Assembly (NCBI RefSeq): GCF_002157355.1
Contig: NZ_LYMK01000008.1
Span: forward strand, 124,001-188,000
From: Variovorax sp. JS1663
Lineage (GTDB): Bacteria; Pseudomonadota; Gammaproteobacteria; Burkholderiales; Burkholderiaceae_C
Length of the DNA: 64,000 nt
Direction: 5' to 3'
Below are positions 55,796 through 63,891 of the stretch, piece after piece. Each line of letters starts with the position of its first letter. Within the stretch, counting starts at the first letter, position 1. A program made the translations under genes and the position numbers. The notes beneath the pieces were generated by a model that ran no database searches, was not told the DNA's origin, and saw nothing but the letters and a program-made list of their open reading frames with translations.

Positions 55796-56902
55796 TCAGG
55801 CCGCGGTGGCGCAGCGCGCCATCGAGGGCGTGCGCCCGTAGCTGCGGCTGAAGGCGCGGGTGAAGTGGGAGGCGTCGGAGAAGCCGGCGCGCCGGCCGAT
55901 CTCGGCGACCGTGAGGCGGGAGAAGCGCGACGACTCCAGCATGCGCAGCGCGGTCTGCGCGCGCGCCGTCACCAGCGTGGCACCGAAGGTCTTGCCGGCC
56001 GAGGCGAGGGCGCGGTGCAGCGTGCGGATCGAGATGTCGAGCGCACGCGCGACGGCCGAGGCCGTCAGCGCCGGATCGTTGCAGCGGTGCACGATGCATT
56101 CGACGATCCTGTCCTCGAGCGGTGCCTGCGCCGCGCCGGGGCTCGCGCAGGCGAAGCCGTGGTCCTCGGCGGCCAGCGCGAGCATCACGCCCACCTGGTC
56201 GACGATGACCTTCGGCGGCAGCGGCGCGCGCGCGACGAAGCCGGGCGACAGCGCGCTCAGGTAGGAGGTCAGGGCGCGGCTCCAGCGGTCATCGGCGCGA
56301 AGCGGCCGCCCCGCCAGCGCGCCGGGGTCGGCGATCCATTGGCGGATCCAGCTTTCGGCGATCCCGATGTGGACCAGGTCATGGGAAGCGCCCAGCTCGA
56401 TGTCGTGCGCCAGGAAGGAATCGATCAGCACGGCATCGCCCGGCGCGAGGCGGATCTCGCCGCGGTGGACCAGGCGCCAGGGCACGTTCCTGCACAGCAA
56501 CAGGTGGAAGCTTCGTTGCGGGTCGCGTGCGATCTGGGCGAGGCCGCGGTGCGCCTGCCAGGGGCTGCCGCGCAGGTTGACGATCGAGATCGGGCCCAGG
56601 TCCACCTGCTCCAGCGTGGCCTCGAAAGGCCGGCCGGCGCCGGCCTGCACGGCCTGCGCCAGCAGGGTCCGGGCGCAGACCTCGGCGAAGCGCGCTGGCC
56701 GCTCGGCCGCGGGCACGCCCTCGGTCGTCCACGTCTGCAGCCGCAGGCGGGAACTGGCGGCGGGCTTGCGGGCTGCGCGCGGTGCCGCCCCCGCGCCGTC
56801 GCCGGCGGGCAGCGCGTCGCACGGCGCGGCAGCCGCGAGGGCGATGCCTTCGCAGCCCCGGTAGAACTCGTCATGCAGTATGGGTGTTGTGTCGCGTTCC
56901 AT
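55796..56902 (-). CDS. AraC-family transcriptional regulator
   Basis: A 368-residue AraC/XylS regulator with a long N-terminal domain (~60-250) resembling the AraC_binding_2 type ('FHLLLCRNVPWRLVHRGEIR', 'LAPGDAVLIDSFLAHDIELG') and a C-terminal double HTH (~265-365): 'LTASAVARALDISIRTLHRA', 'RFSRLTVAEIGRRAGFSDAS' and 'HFTRAFSRSYGRTPSMAR'. The ATG at 56902 is chosen; an ATG two to three codons earlier (56910) is possible. It is divergent from the sugar-binding protein gene at 57214 and may control it; a GGACA-TT-TGTCC palindrome lies at 56997-57008 in the gap. The ligand is unknown. Confidence 0.85.
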   Translation of the reverse strand: MERDTTPILHDEFYRGCEGIALAAAAPCDALPAGDGAGAAPRAARKPAASSRLRLQTWTTEGVPAAERPARFAEVCARTLLAQAVQAGAGRPFEATLEQVDLGPISIVNLRGSPWQAHRGLAQIARDPQRSFHLLLCRNVPWRLVHRGEIRLAPGDAVLIDSFLAHDIELGASHDLVHIGIAESWIRQWIADPGALAGRPLRADDRWSRALTSYLSALSPGFVARAPLPPKVIVDQVGVMLALAAEDHGFACASPGAAQAPLEDRIVECIVHRCNDPALTASAVARALDISIRTLHRALASAGKTFGATLVTARAQTALRMLESSRFSRLTVAEIGRRAGFSDASHFTRAFSRSYGRTPSMARCATAA

Positions 56903-57213
56903 GGCTCCATCCAGCCCGGCGCCGCCGTCGGATCCGACGTGGCTCGAGCAGCTCCAGCTAAGGTTCCTGGACCGCACTGTCGCTTCCGAAGATGTTGGAC
57001 ATTTGTCCTGGGCGCGCCGGAATGTTTCAGTTGAAGCAGCGGACGTGTGATTTGTGTCATGCAAGCCGGCCGTTGTAACGGGCGCGGGCGGGTCCCCCGA
57101 GGGGCGTGGACTCCGCGGTGCGGTGCGCCATACACTCCCTCCACACCGGGGCGGCCAGCGTCGGCCGGCCGGTGGCCGGGATCGGATCCAACAACGACCC
57201 AGAGGAGCCCGCG
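56903..57213. other. Divergent intergenic region, AraC gene / sugar-binding protein gene
   Basis: No gene in 311 bases. The segment 56997-57008 reads GGACATTTGTCC, a 5-2-5 palindrome about 95 bp upstream of the AraC ATG, and could be an operator. No terminator or confident promoter was seen; an AGAGGAG ribosome site at 57201-57207 serves the binding-protein gene. Confidence 0.35.
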
Positions 57214-58212
57214 ATGCCATACCGATGCCTCTTCATGACAACGCTGCTGGCCGCCGCCGGCGTGTCGGCCGCGGCCGATGCACCCGTCATCGGCCTGATC
57301 ACCAAGACGGAGACCAACCCCTTCTTCGTGGCGATGCGGGACGGGGCTTCGGCCGAGGCCAAGGCCAAGGGCGCCAAGCTGCTGACGGCCGCCGGCAAGA
57401 GCGTGACCGACAACGCCAGCCAGGTGACCGCGGTCGAGAACATGGTGGCCGCCGGTGCGAAGACGATCCTGATCACCGCCAGCGACACCAAGGCCATCGT
57501 GCCGGCACTGCGCAAGGCGCGCGACAAGGGCGTGCTGGTCATTGCCCTGGACACGGCGACCGACCCGCCGGATGCGGTGGATGCGCTGTTCGCCACCGAC
57601 AACTACCAGGCCGGCGTGCTGATCGGCGAGTACGCCAAGGCGGCCATGGGCGACAGGAAGCCGGTGATCGCGATGCTCGACCTCGTCCCGGGACTGTCGG
57701 TGGGTACGCAGCGGCACAACGGCTTCCTCAAGGGCTTCGGATTGAGCGCGCCCGATGCAAAGAGCGCGGAGCAGGGCACCGACCCGCTGGTCGCCTGCGC
57801 GGTCGACAGCTTCGGCGACCAGGCCAAGGGGCAGACTGCGATGGAGAACTGCCTGCAGAAGAACCCCGGCATCAACCTCGTCTACACCGTCAACGAGCCC
57901 GCGGCGGCAGGCGCCTTCAATGCGCTGAAGAAGGCCGGCAAGGAGAAGGGCGTGACGATCGTCTCGATCGACGGCGGCTGTGAGGGCGTGCGCAATGTCT
58001 CCACCGGCATGATCGCTGCCACCTCGCAGCAGTACCCGCTGAAGATGGGTGCGATGGGCGTCGCCGCCGGCGTCGAATTCGCCAGGACGGGCAAGAAGCC
58101 GAGCGGCTACACCGACACCGGCGTCACCCTGATCGCCCGCCAGCCGGTGGCCGGGGTCGGCAGCAAGGACGTCAAGGCCGGCACGCAGCTGTGCTGGGGC
58201 GCGAAGAAATGA
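57214..58212 (+). CDS. Sugar ABC transporter substrate-binding protein (FrcB/RbsB-like)
   Basis: A 332-residue periplasmic binding protein of the Peripla_BP_4 class. The signal peptide is 'CLFMTTLLAAAGVSAAA' with cleavage near residue 21. The mature part begins 'PVIGLITKTETNPFFVAMRD' and has 'KGVLVIALDTATDPPDAVDA', 'FATDNYQAGVLIGEYAKAAM' and 'TIVSIDGGCEGVRNVSTGMI', closest in style to fructose-binding FrcB. AGAGGAG before the ATG at 57214 is a good ribosome site. The hybrid kinase gene follows after 18 bases and a matching permease after that, all in one direction, but no ATPase gene is present. It may deliver a sugar to both transport and signalling. Confidence 0.88.
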   Translation: MPYRCLFMTTLLAAAGVSAAADAPVIGLITKTETNPFFVAMRDGASAEAKAKGAKLLTAAGKSVTDNASQVTAVENMVAAGAKTILITASDTKAIVPALRKARDKGVLVIALDTATDPPDAVDALFATDNYQAGVLIGEYAKAAMGDRKPVIAMLDLVPGLSVGTQRHNGFLKGFGLSAPDAKSAEQGTDPLVACAVDSFGDQAKGQTAMENCLQKNPGINLVYTVNEPAAAGAFNALKKAGKEKGVTIVSIDGGCEGVRNVSTGMIAATSQQYPLKMGAMGVAAGVEFARTGKKPSGYTDTGVTLIARQPVAGVGSKDVKAGTQLCWGAKK

Positions 58213-58230
58213 CCTGCGGTTGAGGCGCCG

Positions 58231-60669
58231 ATGCCCACGCGCCGACGCTGGCTCGCGCGACTGTCCGGCCGCCGCATCCGTGCCGAGGTGGAAGAGGCCG
58301 TCGCGCGGCGGGCGGAGGCGCTCGAGCGCAGGTACGAGGCGATCGTTCGATCCGAGGCGCGCTACGCACGCGCCGTCGAGGCCTCGAACGCGGGGCTGTA
58401 CGACTGGGACATCGCCAACGACGAGATGTACCAGTCGCCCCGGATGAAGGAGTTGTTCGGGGTTGCGCCCGACACGTGCTTCGCCGGCCGCGCCGACTTC
58501 ATGGCACACGTGCCGCTCCACCCGGAAGACCGCAAGCGCATCGAAGACGTGGTCGCCGCGGCGTTCGCCGCGCGGCTGAGCCGCTACGAGATCGACTACC
58601 GCATCCTGCTGCCGGAAGGCGGCACGCGCTGGCTCCGCTCCTACGGCCAGGTCTTTCGCGACGCGGGCGGACAGCCGGCGTGGCTGTCCGGCGTGGTGCT
58701 GGACGTCACCGACCAGAAGCGGGCACAGGAAGCCCTCGCGGAGAGCGAGTCGCGCTTTCGCAGCCTGATCCAGCTGTCGTCCGACTGGTACTGGCGCCAG
58801 GACGAGAACCTGCGCTTCAACTTCCTCTCCAGCCAGGCCCTGGACCTGACGGGGCACACGGGGGAATCCTCCTACGGCAAGAGGCGCTGGGAGTTGAGCG
58901 GCATGACGCCGCTGTCCGGCTCCTGGGACGAGCACAAGGCGGTGCTCGCGGCACGGCAGCCCTTCCGCGATCTCGAGTGCTGCCGCGTCGGCACCGACGG
59001 CGTGACGCGCTACCTCAGCATGAGCGGCACGCCGATGTTCGACCACACGGGGGGCTTCATCGGCTACCAGGGTGTCGGCCGCAACATCACCGAGCGCAAG
59101 CGCATCGAGGAAGAGCTGCGGGCCCGGCAGGAGATGCTCGACATGGCCCAGCAGGCCGCGCACGCGGCGGCCTTCGAATGGCGCACCGGCGAGGTCGGCG
59201 AGGACGTGCGCTGGTCGCCGGACCTGGAGGCGATGTGCGGGCTGGTGCCCGGCTCCTACGACGGGGCCTACGAGACCTGGCGAAAGCTCTTCCACCCGGA
59301 CGACTGGCCGCTGGTCGACGCAGCCATCCGGCACGCCGGGCCGTCCGGCGAGGTCGCGGTGGAGCACCGGGTGCTGCTGGCGGGCGGGACGACGCGCTGG
59401 CTGCAGACCAAGGGCCGCGTCTCCTTCGATGGACAGGGGCAGCCGGTGCGCATGGTCGGCTTCATGATCGACGTGACCGAGCGGCACCAGGCGGAGGACG
59501 AGCTGCGCCGGCTCGAGCGGCAGTTGCGCCAGGCGCAGCGGCTCGAGGCCATGGGCACCCTGGCGGGCGGGATCGCGCACGACTTCAACAACATCCTGGG
59601 TGCCATCCTCGGCTACGGCGAGATGGCGCTGCGCGACGCGCCCAAGGGCAGCCGCCTGCGGCGCGACCTGGACAGGATCATGACCGCCACCGAGCGCGGC
59701 CGGGCGCTGGTCGAGCAGATCCTCACCTTCAGCCGCAGCAGCGTCAACGAACGCGTTCCGGTGCACCTGGAGCGGGTGGTGCGGGAGGCGCTGGACCAGT
59801 TCGCGGCGCAGTTGCCGCACCAGGTGAGCATCGAGCCGCATCTGCGCGCCGGCCGCGCAGCGGTGCTGGGCGATCCGACGCAGGCGCACCAGCTGCTCAT
59901 GAACCTCGCGACCAACGCCTTCCAGGCCATGATGCCCGCAGGCGGCACCGTGCGCGTGCGGCTGGAGCCCCTGCACCTGGCTGCGCCGCGCGCCGCGACC
60001 ACGGGCATGGTCGCGGCCGGCGACCATGTGATCCTGCAGGTGGCCGACTCCGGCAGCGGCATTCCGCCCGAGATCGTCGACCGAATCTTCGATCCCTTCT
60101 TCACCACGAAGGAAGTCGGCGTCGGCACCGGGCTCGGGCTGTCGCTGGTGCACAGCATCGTGACGGACCTGGGCGGCGCGATCGACGTGGCGAGCGAGCC
60201 CGGCCGCGGCAGCACCTTCACCGTGTACCTGCCGCGCGCCGGCGACGCGCCCGAAACCGGTGAGCGCGAGATCCCCGAGCTGCCGCGCGGCGAGGGCGAG
60301 CGCGTGATGGTGGTGGACGACGAGGAGCCGCTGATGCTGATCGCCATCGAGACGCTGGAGGACATCGGCTACCGGCCGGTGGGCTTCACCTCGAGCCTGG
60401 AGGCGCTGGATGCCTTCCGCGCCGATCCGCGCGCCTTCGGCGCCGTGGTGACGGACGAACGCATGCCCGAGATGACCGGCTCCGCGTTGATCCGCGAGCT
60501 GCGCGTGCTGAATGCCGCGATCCCGATCGTGCTGATGAGCGGCTTCATCGGCACGGTGGGCAGCGCGCGCGACACGGGGGCGGACGAGGTGCTGAAGAAG
60601 CCCCTGTCCCGGCGCGACCTGGCCGCGGGGCTGGCCCGCGTGCTGCAGCGCGGGCAGCGCGCAGGGTGA
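58231..60669 (+). CDS. Soluble three-PAS hybrid sensor histidine kinase
   Basis: An 812-residue hybrid histidine kinase without any transmembrane segment. Domains: a short basic N-terminal coiled-coil region (1-45), PAS/PAC 1 (~45-165, 'AVEASNAGLYDWDIANDEMY', 'VVLDVTDQKRAQEALAESES'), PAS/PAC 2 (~170-295, 'YQGVGRNITERKRIEEELRA') and PAS/PAC 3 (~305-425, 'FMIDVTERHQAEDELRRLER'). These are followed by HisKA with His450 ('AGGIAHDFNNILGAILGYGE'), HATPase_c (~545-665, 'NLATNAFQAM', 'DSGSGIPPEIVDRIFDPFFT') and a C-terminal receiver (~690-805) with Asp742 ('VVTDERMPEMTG') and Lys in 'EVLKKPLSRRDL'. Its gene lies between the sugar-binding protein and permease genes and ends overlapping the latter (GTGA). 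The signal is probably cytoplasmic; the output regulator is not obvious. Confidence 0.9.
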   Translation: MPTRRRWLARLSGRRIRAEVEEAVARRAEALERRYEAIVRSEARYARAVEASNAGLYDWDIANDEMYQSPRMKELFGVAPDTCFAGRADFMAHVPLHPEDRKRIEDVVAAAFAARLSRYEIDYRILLPEGGTRWLRSYGQVFRDAGGQPAWLSGVVLDVTDQKRAQEALAESESRFRSLIQLSSDWYWRQDENLRFNFLSSQALDLTGHTGESSYGKRRWELSGMTPLSGSWDEHKAVLAARQPFRDLECCRVGTDGVTRYLSMSGTPMFDHTGGFIGYQGVGRNITERKRIEEELRARQEMLDMAQQAAHAAAFEWRTGEVGEDVRWSPDLEAMCGLVPGSYDGAYETWRKLFHPDDWPLVDAAIRHAGPSGEVAVEHRVLLAGGTTRWLQTKGRVSFDGQGQPVRMVGFMIDVTERHQAEDELRRLERQLRQAQRLEAMGTLAGGIAHDFNNILGAILGYGEMALRDAPKGSRLRRDLDRIMTATERGRALVEQILTFSRSSVNERVPVHLERVVREALDQFAAQLPHQVSIEPHLRAGRAAVLGDPTQAHQLLMNLATNAFQAMMPAGGTVRVRLEPLHLAAPRAATTGMVAAGDHVILQVADSGSGIPPEIVDRIFDPFFTTKEVGVGTGLGLSLVHSIVTDLGGAIDVASEPGRGSTFTVYLPRAGDAPETGEREIPELPRGEGERVMVVDDEEPLMLIAIETLEDIGYRPVGFTSSLEALDAFRADPRAFGAVVTDERMPEMTGSALIRELRVLNAAIPIVLMSGFIGTVGSARDTGADEVLKKPLSRRDLAAGLARVLQRGQRAG

Positions 60670-61631
60670 GGGCATCCGTGACGAGCCGCCTGCCGCCGGC
60701 CGCCACGCTCGGCCCCTTCTTCGCGCTGCTGCTGGCCTGCGTCTTCTTCGCGACGCAGAGCGATCGTTTCCTCACGGCCGAGAACCTCTCGCTGGTGCTG
60801 CAGCAGGTCATGGTGGTTGGCGTCCTCGCGATCGGCCAGACCTTGGTCATCCTCAGCGCCGGCATCGACCTGTCGTGCGGCATGGTCATGGCGCTCGGCG
60901 GCATCGTGATGGCGAAGCTGGCGGCCGAACTCGGGCTGCCGGCACCGCTGGCGGCGCTCTGCGGCATCGGCGTGACGGCGCTGTTCGGCATGGTCAACGG
61001 GCTCCTGGTCACGCGCGTCAGGCTGCCGCCCTTCATCGTCACGCTGGGCACGATGAACATCGCCTTCGCGGTGACGCAGCTGTACTCCGGCTCGCAGACC
61101 GTCACCGGCGTGCCGGCCGACCTCGCCTGGCTGGGCGGCACCTTCGCGATCGGCGACACCTCGATGGGCCACGGCGTGGTGCTGATGCTGCTCCTGTACC
61201 TGGGCATGGGCTTCTGGCTGAGCCGCACCGCCGGAGGGCGGCACATCTACGCGGTCGGCAACAACCTGGAGGCCGCGCGCCTGGCCGGCATCTCGACCGA
61301 TCGCGTGTTGCTCGGCGTGTATGCGCTGGCCGGCGTCTTCTACGGCATCGCCGCGCTGCTGTCGGTGGCCCGCACGGGCGTCGGCGACCCCAACGCCGGG
61401 CAGACCGAGAACCTCGACGCGATCACGGCCGTGGTGCTCGGCGGCACCAGCCTGTTCGGTGGACGCGGCCTGATCGTCGGCTCGCTGATCGGCGCACTGA
61501 TCGTGGGCCTGCTGCGCAACGGCCTCACGCTGATGGGGACGCCCTCCATCTACCAGATCCTCATCACCGGCATCCTGGTGATCCTGGCGGTCGCTGTCGA
61601 CCGGCTCTCCCGGCTCGGCGCGGGAGAGTGA
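60666..61631 (+). CDS. Sugar ABC transporter permease (FrcC/RbsC-like)
   Basis: A 321-residue inner-membrane permease with about ten hydrophobic segments, starting 'LGPFFALLLACVFFATQSDR' then 'FLTAENLSLVLQQVMVVGVL'. Family blocks are 'GQTLVILSAGIDLSCGMVMA', 'NGLLVTRVRLPPFIVTLGTM', 'GGRHIYAVGNNLEAARLAGI' and 'DAITAVVLGGTSLFGGRGLI'. The GTG at 60666 overlaps the kinase stop (GTGA); a GTG four codons later is an alternative. It pairs with the binding protein at 57214. The required ATP-binding protein (FrcA-like) is missing here, so it must come from elsewhere or be absent. Confidence 0.88.
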   Translation: MRASVTSRLPPAATLGPFFALLLACVFFATQSDRFLTAENLSLVLQQVMVVGVLAIGQTLVILSAGIDLSCGMVMALGGIVMAKLAAELGLPAPLAALCGIGVTALFGMVNGLLVTRVRLPPFIVTLGTMNIAFAVTQLYSGSQTVTGVPADLAWLGGTFAIGDTSMGHGVVLMLLLYLGMGFWLSRTAGGRHIYAVGNNLEAARLAGISTDRVLLGVYALAGVFYGIAALLSVARTGVGDPNAGQTENLDAITAVVLGGTSLFGGRGLIVGSLIGALIVGLLRNGLTLMGTPSIYQILITGILVILAVAVDRLSRLGAGE

Positions 61632-61758
61632 CGCGGCGCGCGCACGGCCTGGCACTCAGAGGCCATGGCTTCCATCTCCCGTGACGCACACGTGAAAGCC
61701 GGGCCGGCACGCTTGCGCGAGACTGGGCGCGACAAATGCCTCAACCCTGGAGATCCGA

Positions 61759-62451
61759 ATGAACCCCAGCCCCCAGCGCCGCCCGAACCTGTCGATCATG
61801 CATCCGGACCCCATCCTGCGCAGCGGCCTGGTGGCGGCGCTGCGCCAGCATGGCGGCTTCGAGATCTTCATCCACGGCGTCGACGACCTGGCCCCGGGCG
61901 GCCCGCCGATCGACGTGGTCATCGCCGACTACAGGAATGCGCTGCGGCTCACCGACGCCAAGGCTCGCCGGTCAGACGGGCTGCAGGCCGGCACCAGGAT
62001 CCTCGTGCTGACCAGCAACGACCGCGAGGCCGACATCCGGCGCGCCATCGAGTCCGGCGTGTACGGCTACCTGCTCTTCGGCGGCCCGCTGGCCGAGCTG
62101 ATCGACGGGGTGACGGCCGTCACCAGCGGCGTGCGCTACATGAGCGCGGCGGCGGCCCGCCGGATGGCCGACAGCCTCACGCGGGCGGCGCTGACCTCGC
62201 GCGAGAACGAGGTGCTTCGGCTCGTGGCCGACGGCCAGTCGAACAAGTCGATCGCCCGCGAACTCGCCATCGAGCTGGGGACGGTCAAGTCCCACATGAG
62301 CGCGATCATGACCAAGCTCGGCGCCGGCAGCCGCACCGAGGCGGCCCGGATCGCCGCCTCGCGCGGCCTGATCGACGACCATCACGAGGTCGTGCCGCGG
62401 CTGCAGCCGGTCTTGCGCGCCCCGATGGAGCCGATGCTGCGGTACGCCTGA
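61759..62451 (+). CDS. LuxR-family regulator with degenerate receiver (1)
   Basis: A 230-residue NarL/FixJ-type protein. The receiver-like part (1-130) keeps Asp57 ('IDVVIADYRNALRL') and Thr in 'ILVLTSNDRE' but lacks the acidic pair at the start ('LSIMHPDPILRSGLVAALRQ') and has Phe107 instead of the conserved Lys ('YGYLLFGGPLAELI'). The C-terminal LuxR HTH (~150-210) is complete: 'LTSRENEVLRLVADGQSNKS', 'IARELAIELGTVKSHMSAIM'. GGAG seven bases before the ATG supports the start. It follows the permease by 127 bases and is followed 23 bases later by a paralogous regulator. It may work without canonical phosphorylation, for example by binding a ligand or partner. Confidence 0.84.
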   Translation: MNPSPQRRPNLSIMHPDPILRSGLVAALRQHGGFEIFIHGVDDLAPGGPPIDVVIADYRNALRLTDAKARRSDGLQAGTRILVLTSNDREADIRRAIESGVYGYLLFGGPLAELIDGVTAVTSGVRYMSAAAARRMADSLTRAALTSRENEVLRLVADGQSNKSIARELAIELGTVKSHMSAIMTKLGAGSRTEAARIAASRGLIDDHHEVVPRLQPVLRAPMEPMLRYA

Positions 62452-62474
62452 GCTGATCGTCCTGGAGTCCATCC

Positions 62475-63164
62475 ATGCTCATCCAACCATCCGATGCCTC
62501 GATCAGCCAGGCGCTGTTCGACCGGCTCGTCCATCCTTCGCTGCACCTGACCGCGGTCGTGACCGGCGTGAGTTCGCCGGCCCTGTCCTTCGGCCTGGAA
62601 TCGCTCGTGAACGCGACCGACGGCGTGTGCCTGGCCGGCGCGGCCAGTACCTTCGAGGCGTTCCTGCAGGCCTGCGCCAGGGCGGGCCGCTGCATTGCAC
62701 TCGTCGATCCCCAACTCGGCGGCGAAGGCATCGCCGACTTCCTGGACACGCTGCGCCGCCGGGCGCCGAAGGCCATGCCGGTGCTGCTGCTCGGTACGGC
62801 CCAGCCGCACGCGGTGCGCGAGGCACTGCGGCGCGGCGCGCTCGGCCTCGTTCACCTGAGCGCCGACATCGACGAGATCCGCAGCGCGGTGCTCGCGGTC
62901 GCGGACGGCCGGCGGCACATTCCCACCGACATCGCCTCCCTGCTGGCCGAGTCGCTGACGCTGGAAGACCTGACCTGCCGCGAGATGGAGGTGCTGGGTT
63001 TGCTCTCGCAGGGCCGATGCAACAAGTCCATCGCGCGCGACCTCGACGTTGCGCTGGGCACTGTGAAGACACACGTGCGGGCCATCATGTACAAGCTGGG
63101 CACCAGCTCGCGCATGGGGGCGATCCTGGAGGCGAACCGGCGGGGGTTGATCAGCATCGGGTGA
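62475..63164 (+). CDS. LuxR-family regulator with degenerate receiver (2)
   Basis: A 229-residue paralogue of the preceding regulator. The receiver part has only Asp78 at the phospho-acceptor position ('CIALVDPQLGGEGIADFLDT'); the acidic pocket ('AVVTGVSSPALSFGLESLVN') and the Lys (His127, 'LGLVHLSADIDEI') are lost. The HTH is intact: 'LTCREMEVLGLLSQGRCNKS', 'IARDLDVALGTVKTHVRAIM', 'YKLGTSSRMGAILEANRRGL'. A GGAG precedes the ATG. The two regulators sit head-to-tail with 23 bases between them and probably share a transcript. Their HTH regions are much more alike than their receiver parts, suggesting a duplication followed by divergence of the sensing half. Confidence 0.84.
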   Translation: MLIQPSDASISQALFDRLVHPSLHLTAVVTGVSSPALSFGLESLVNATDGVCLAGAASTFEAFLQACARAGRCIALVDPQLGGEGIADFLDTLRRRAPKAMPVLLLGTAQPHAVREALRRGALGLVHLSADIDEIRSAVLAVADGRRHIPTDIASLLAESLTLEDLTCREMEVLGLLSQGRCNKSIARDLDVALGTVKTHVRAIMYKLGTSSRMGAILEANRRGLISIG

Positions 63165-63295
63165 GGCTCATCCGTCCGCTTGCTCGGCCGCGACGAAGCG
63201 CCAGGTCCATCAATCGCTGCACGAGGCGCGCGCTGCCGGGATGGTCACCACTTCCTCGCCCAGAAGTTGCCCGTGCTGCGCAATGAAACTGGATG

Positions 63296-63322
63296 TGGAG
63301 CGGGCGAAGGGAATCGAACCCC
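63296..63322 (-). other. 3' fragment of a tRNA-Gly gene, probable attachment site
   Basis: On the minus strand the sequence reads GGGGTTCGATTCCCTTCGCC followed by CGCTCCA: the T-stem/loop (TTCGATT), acceptor strand CGCCCGC, discriminator T and encoded CCA of a tRNA-Gly. No 5' half is found: the required GCGGGCG partner (CGCCCGC on the plus strand) does not occur within 150 bases to the right. Integrases of islands and phages recombine into this part of tRNA genes and leave such a copy at the far end. The orientation places chromosome on the left and the element on the right, with the intact tRNA-Gly beyond the window. Confidence 0.65.
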
Positions 63323-63361
63323 TTGGAACCCGCATGAATCCTAGCGATTCGCTGGACTGTG

Positions 63362-63380
63362 ACCGTGATCGTGTCACGGT
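63362..63380. repeat. Inverted repeat next to the tRNA fragment
   Basis: ACCGTGA-TCGTG-TCACGGT is a perfect 7-bp dyad with a 5-base loop, 40 bp inside the presumed element. It could be an arm-type or accessory site for excision, or a simple hairpin; no T tract follows. Confidence 0.4.
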
Positions 63381-63530
63381 GGAGCTTCGATTATAGGGAT
63401 AGGGACGCTGGAACAGCTCGGGATTCCACGCTTCAGCGCGGTGATCACGAGAAGCCACGCGACATCCGGGGGGGCACAGCACATGCGAATGTGTTAAACC
63501 GCATCCGGCGCAACTGCGAGGGGACCCTTG

Positions 63531-63752
63531 ATGACTGATGTCCACATCATTGATAAGTCGACCGGCGAAACTGTCGCTGTAATTCCGGCAAGCGTTGGGG
63601 GCTTGGACTACGAGGCCAACTTGAAGGAATGGATTGATACCGCGTGGGAGGCTGCGGTCTCAGATGGGGACGTGGACCCAGCGAAGCGCGACAGATACGA
63701 GTTCAGATTTGTCAACAAGCCGGCTCCGGACCCGCCAATGTTCCCGAACTAG
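63531..63752 (+). CDS. Hypothetical protein on the putative integrated element
   Basis: A 73-residue acidic, soluble protein of unknown family: 'MTDVHIIDKSTGETVAVIPA', 'SVGGLDYEANLKEWIDTAWE', 'AAVSDGDVDPAKRDRYEFRF', ending 'VNKPAPDPPMFPN'. GCGAGGGGA lies just before the ATG. Its codon use (more A/T in third positions, e.g. GAT, AAG, GAA mixture) differs from the upstream genes, in keeping with acquired DNA. It is the first gene after the tRNA-Gly fragment. The two-layer pattern (short beta N-terminus, amphipathic helix, C-terminal YEFRF strand) suggests a small folded domain, but no function can be named. Confidence 0.65.
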   Translation: MTDVHIIDKSTGETVAVIPASVGGLDYEANLKEWIDTAWEAAVSDGDVDPAKRDRYEFRFVNKPAPDPPMFPN

Positions 63753-63891
63753 GCCGGCCTTGCCCTTGCGTCAGCCGCAGGCTGATTCCCCGGGGAGAAG
63801 ACCCGGTACGCTCGGGCCCTGAAAAGGGCCGTTGCCAAATTCGATGCGACTACTTGGCTCGTGGCGCCAAGGGGCATCGTGGCTGGCCGCG

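Larger units (their letters stand above)
63165..63530. other. Chromosome/element junction interval
   Basis: No confident gene lies in these 366 bases. They contain the tRNA-Gly 3' fragment (63296-63322), then a hairpin ACCGTGA-TCGTG-TCACGGT (63362-63380), which could be a recombinase accessory site or a terminator. Base composition drops from about here to the right end. Confidence 0.5.

Noticed and set aside
56425..60675. 1416-codon minus-strand frame across the kinase locus
   Set aside because: It is antisense to the sugar-binding protein and hybrid kinase genes, with His/Arg/Ala/Gly-rich composition and no domain; high GC keeps antisense frames open.
63296..63400. Complete tRNA gene at the right edge
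   Set aside because: Only the T-arm and acceptor 3' half are present; there is no anticodon arm and no matching GCGGGCG 5' strand, so it is a fragment.
63210..63545. 111-codon minus-strand frame over the tRNA fragment
   Set aside because: It crosses the tRNA remnant and a hairpin and has no ribosome site or recognisable motif, although its last 25 residues look protein-like.
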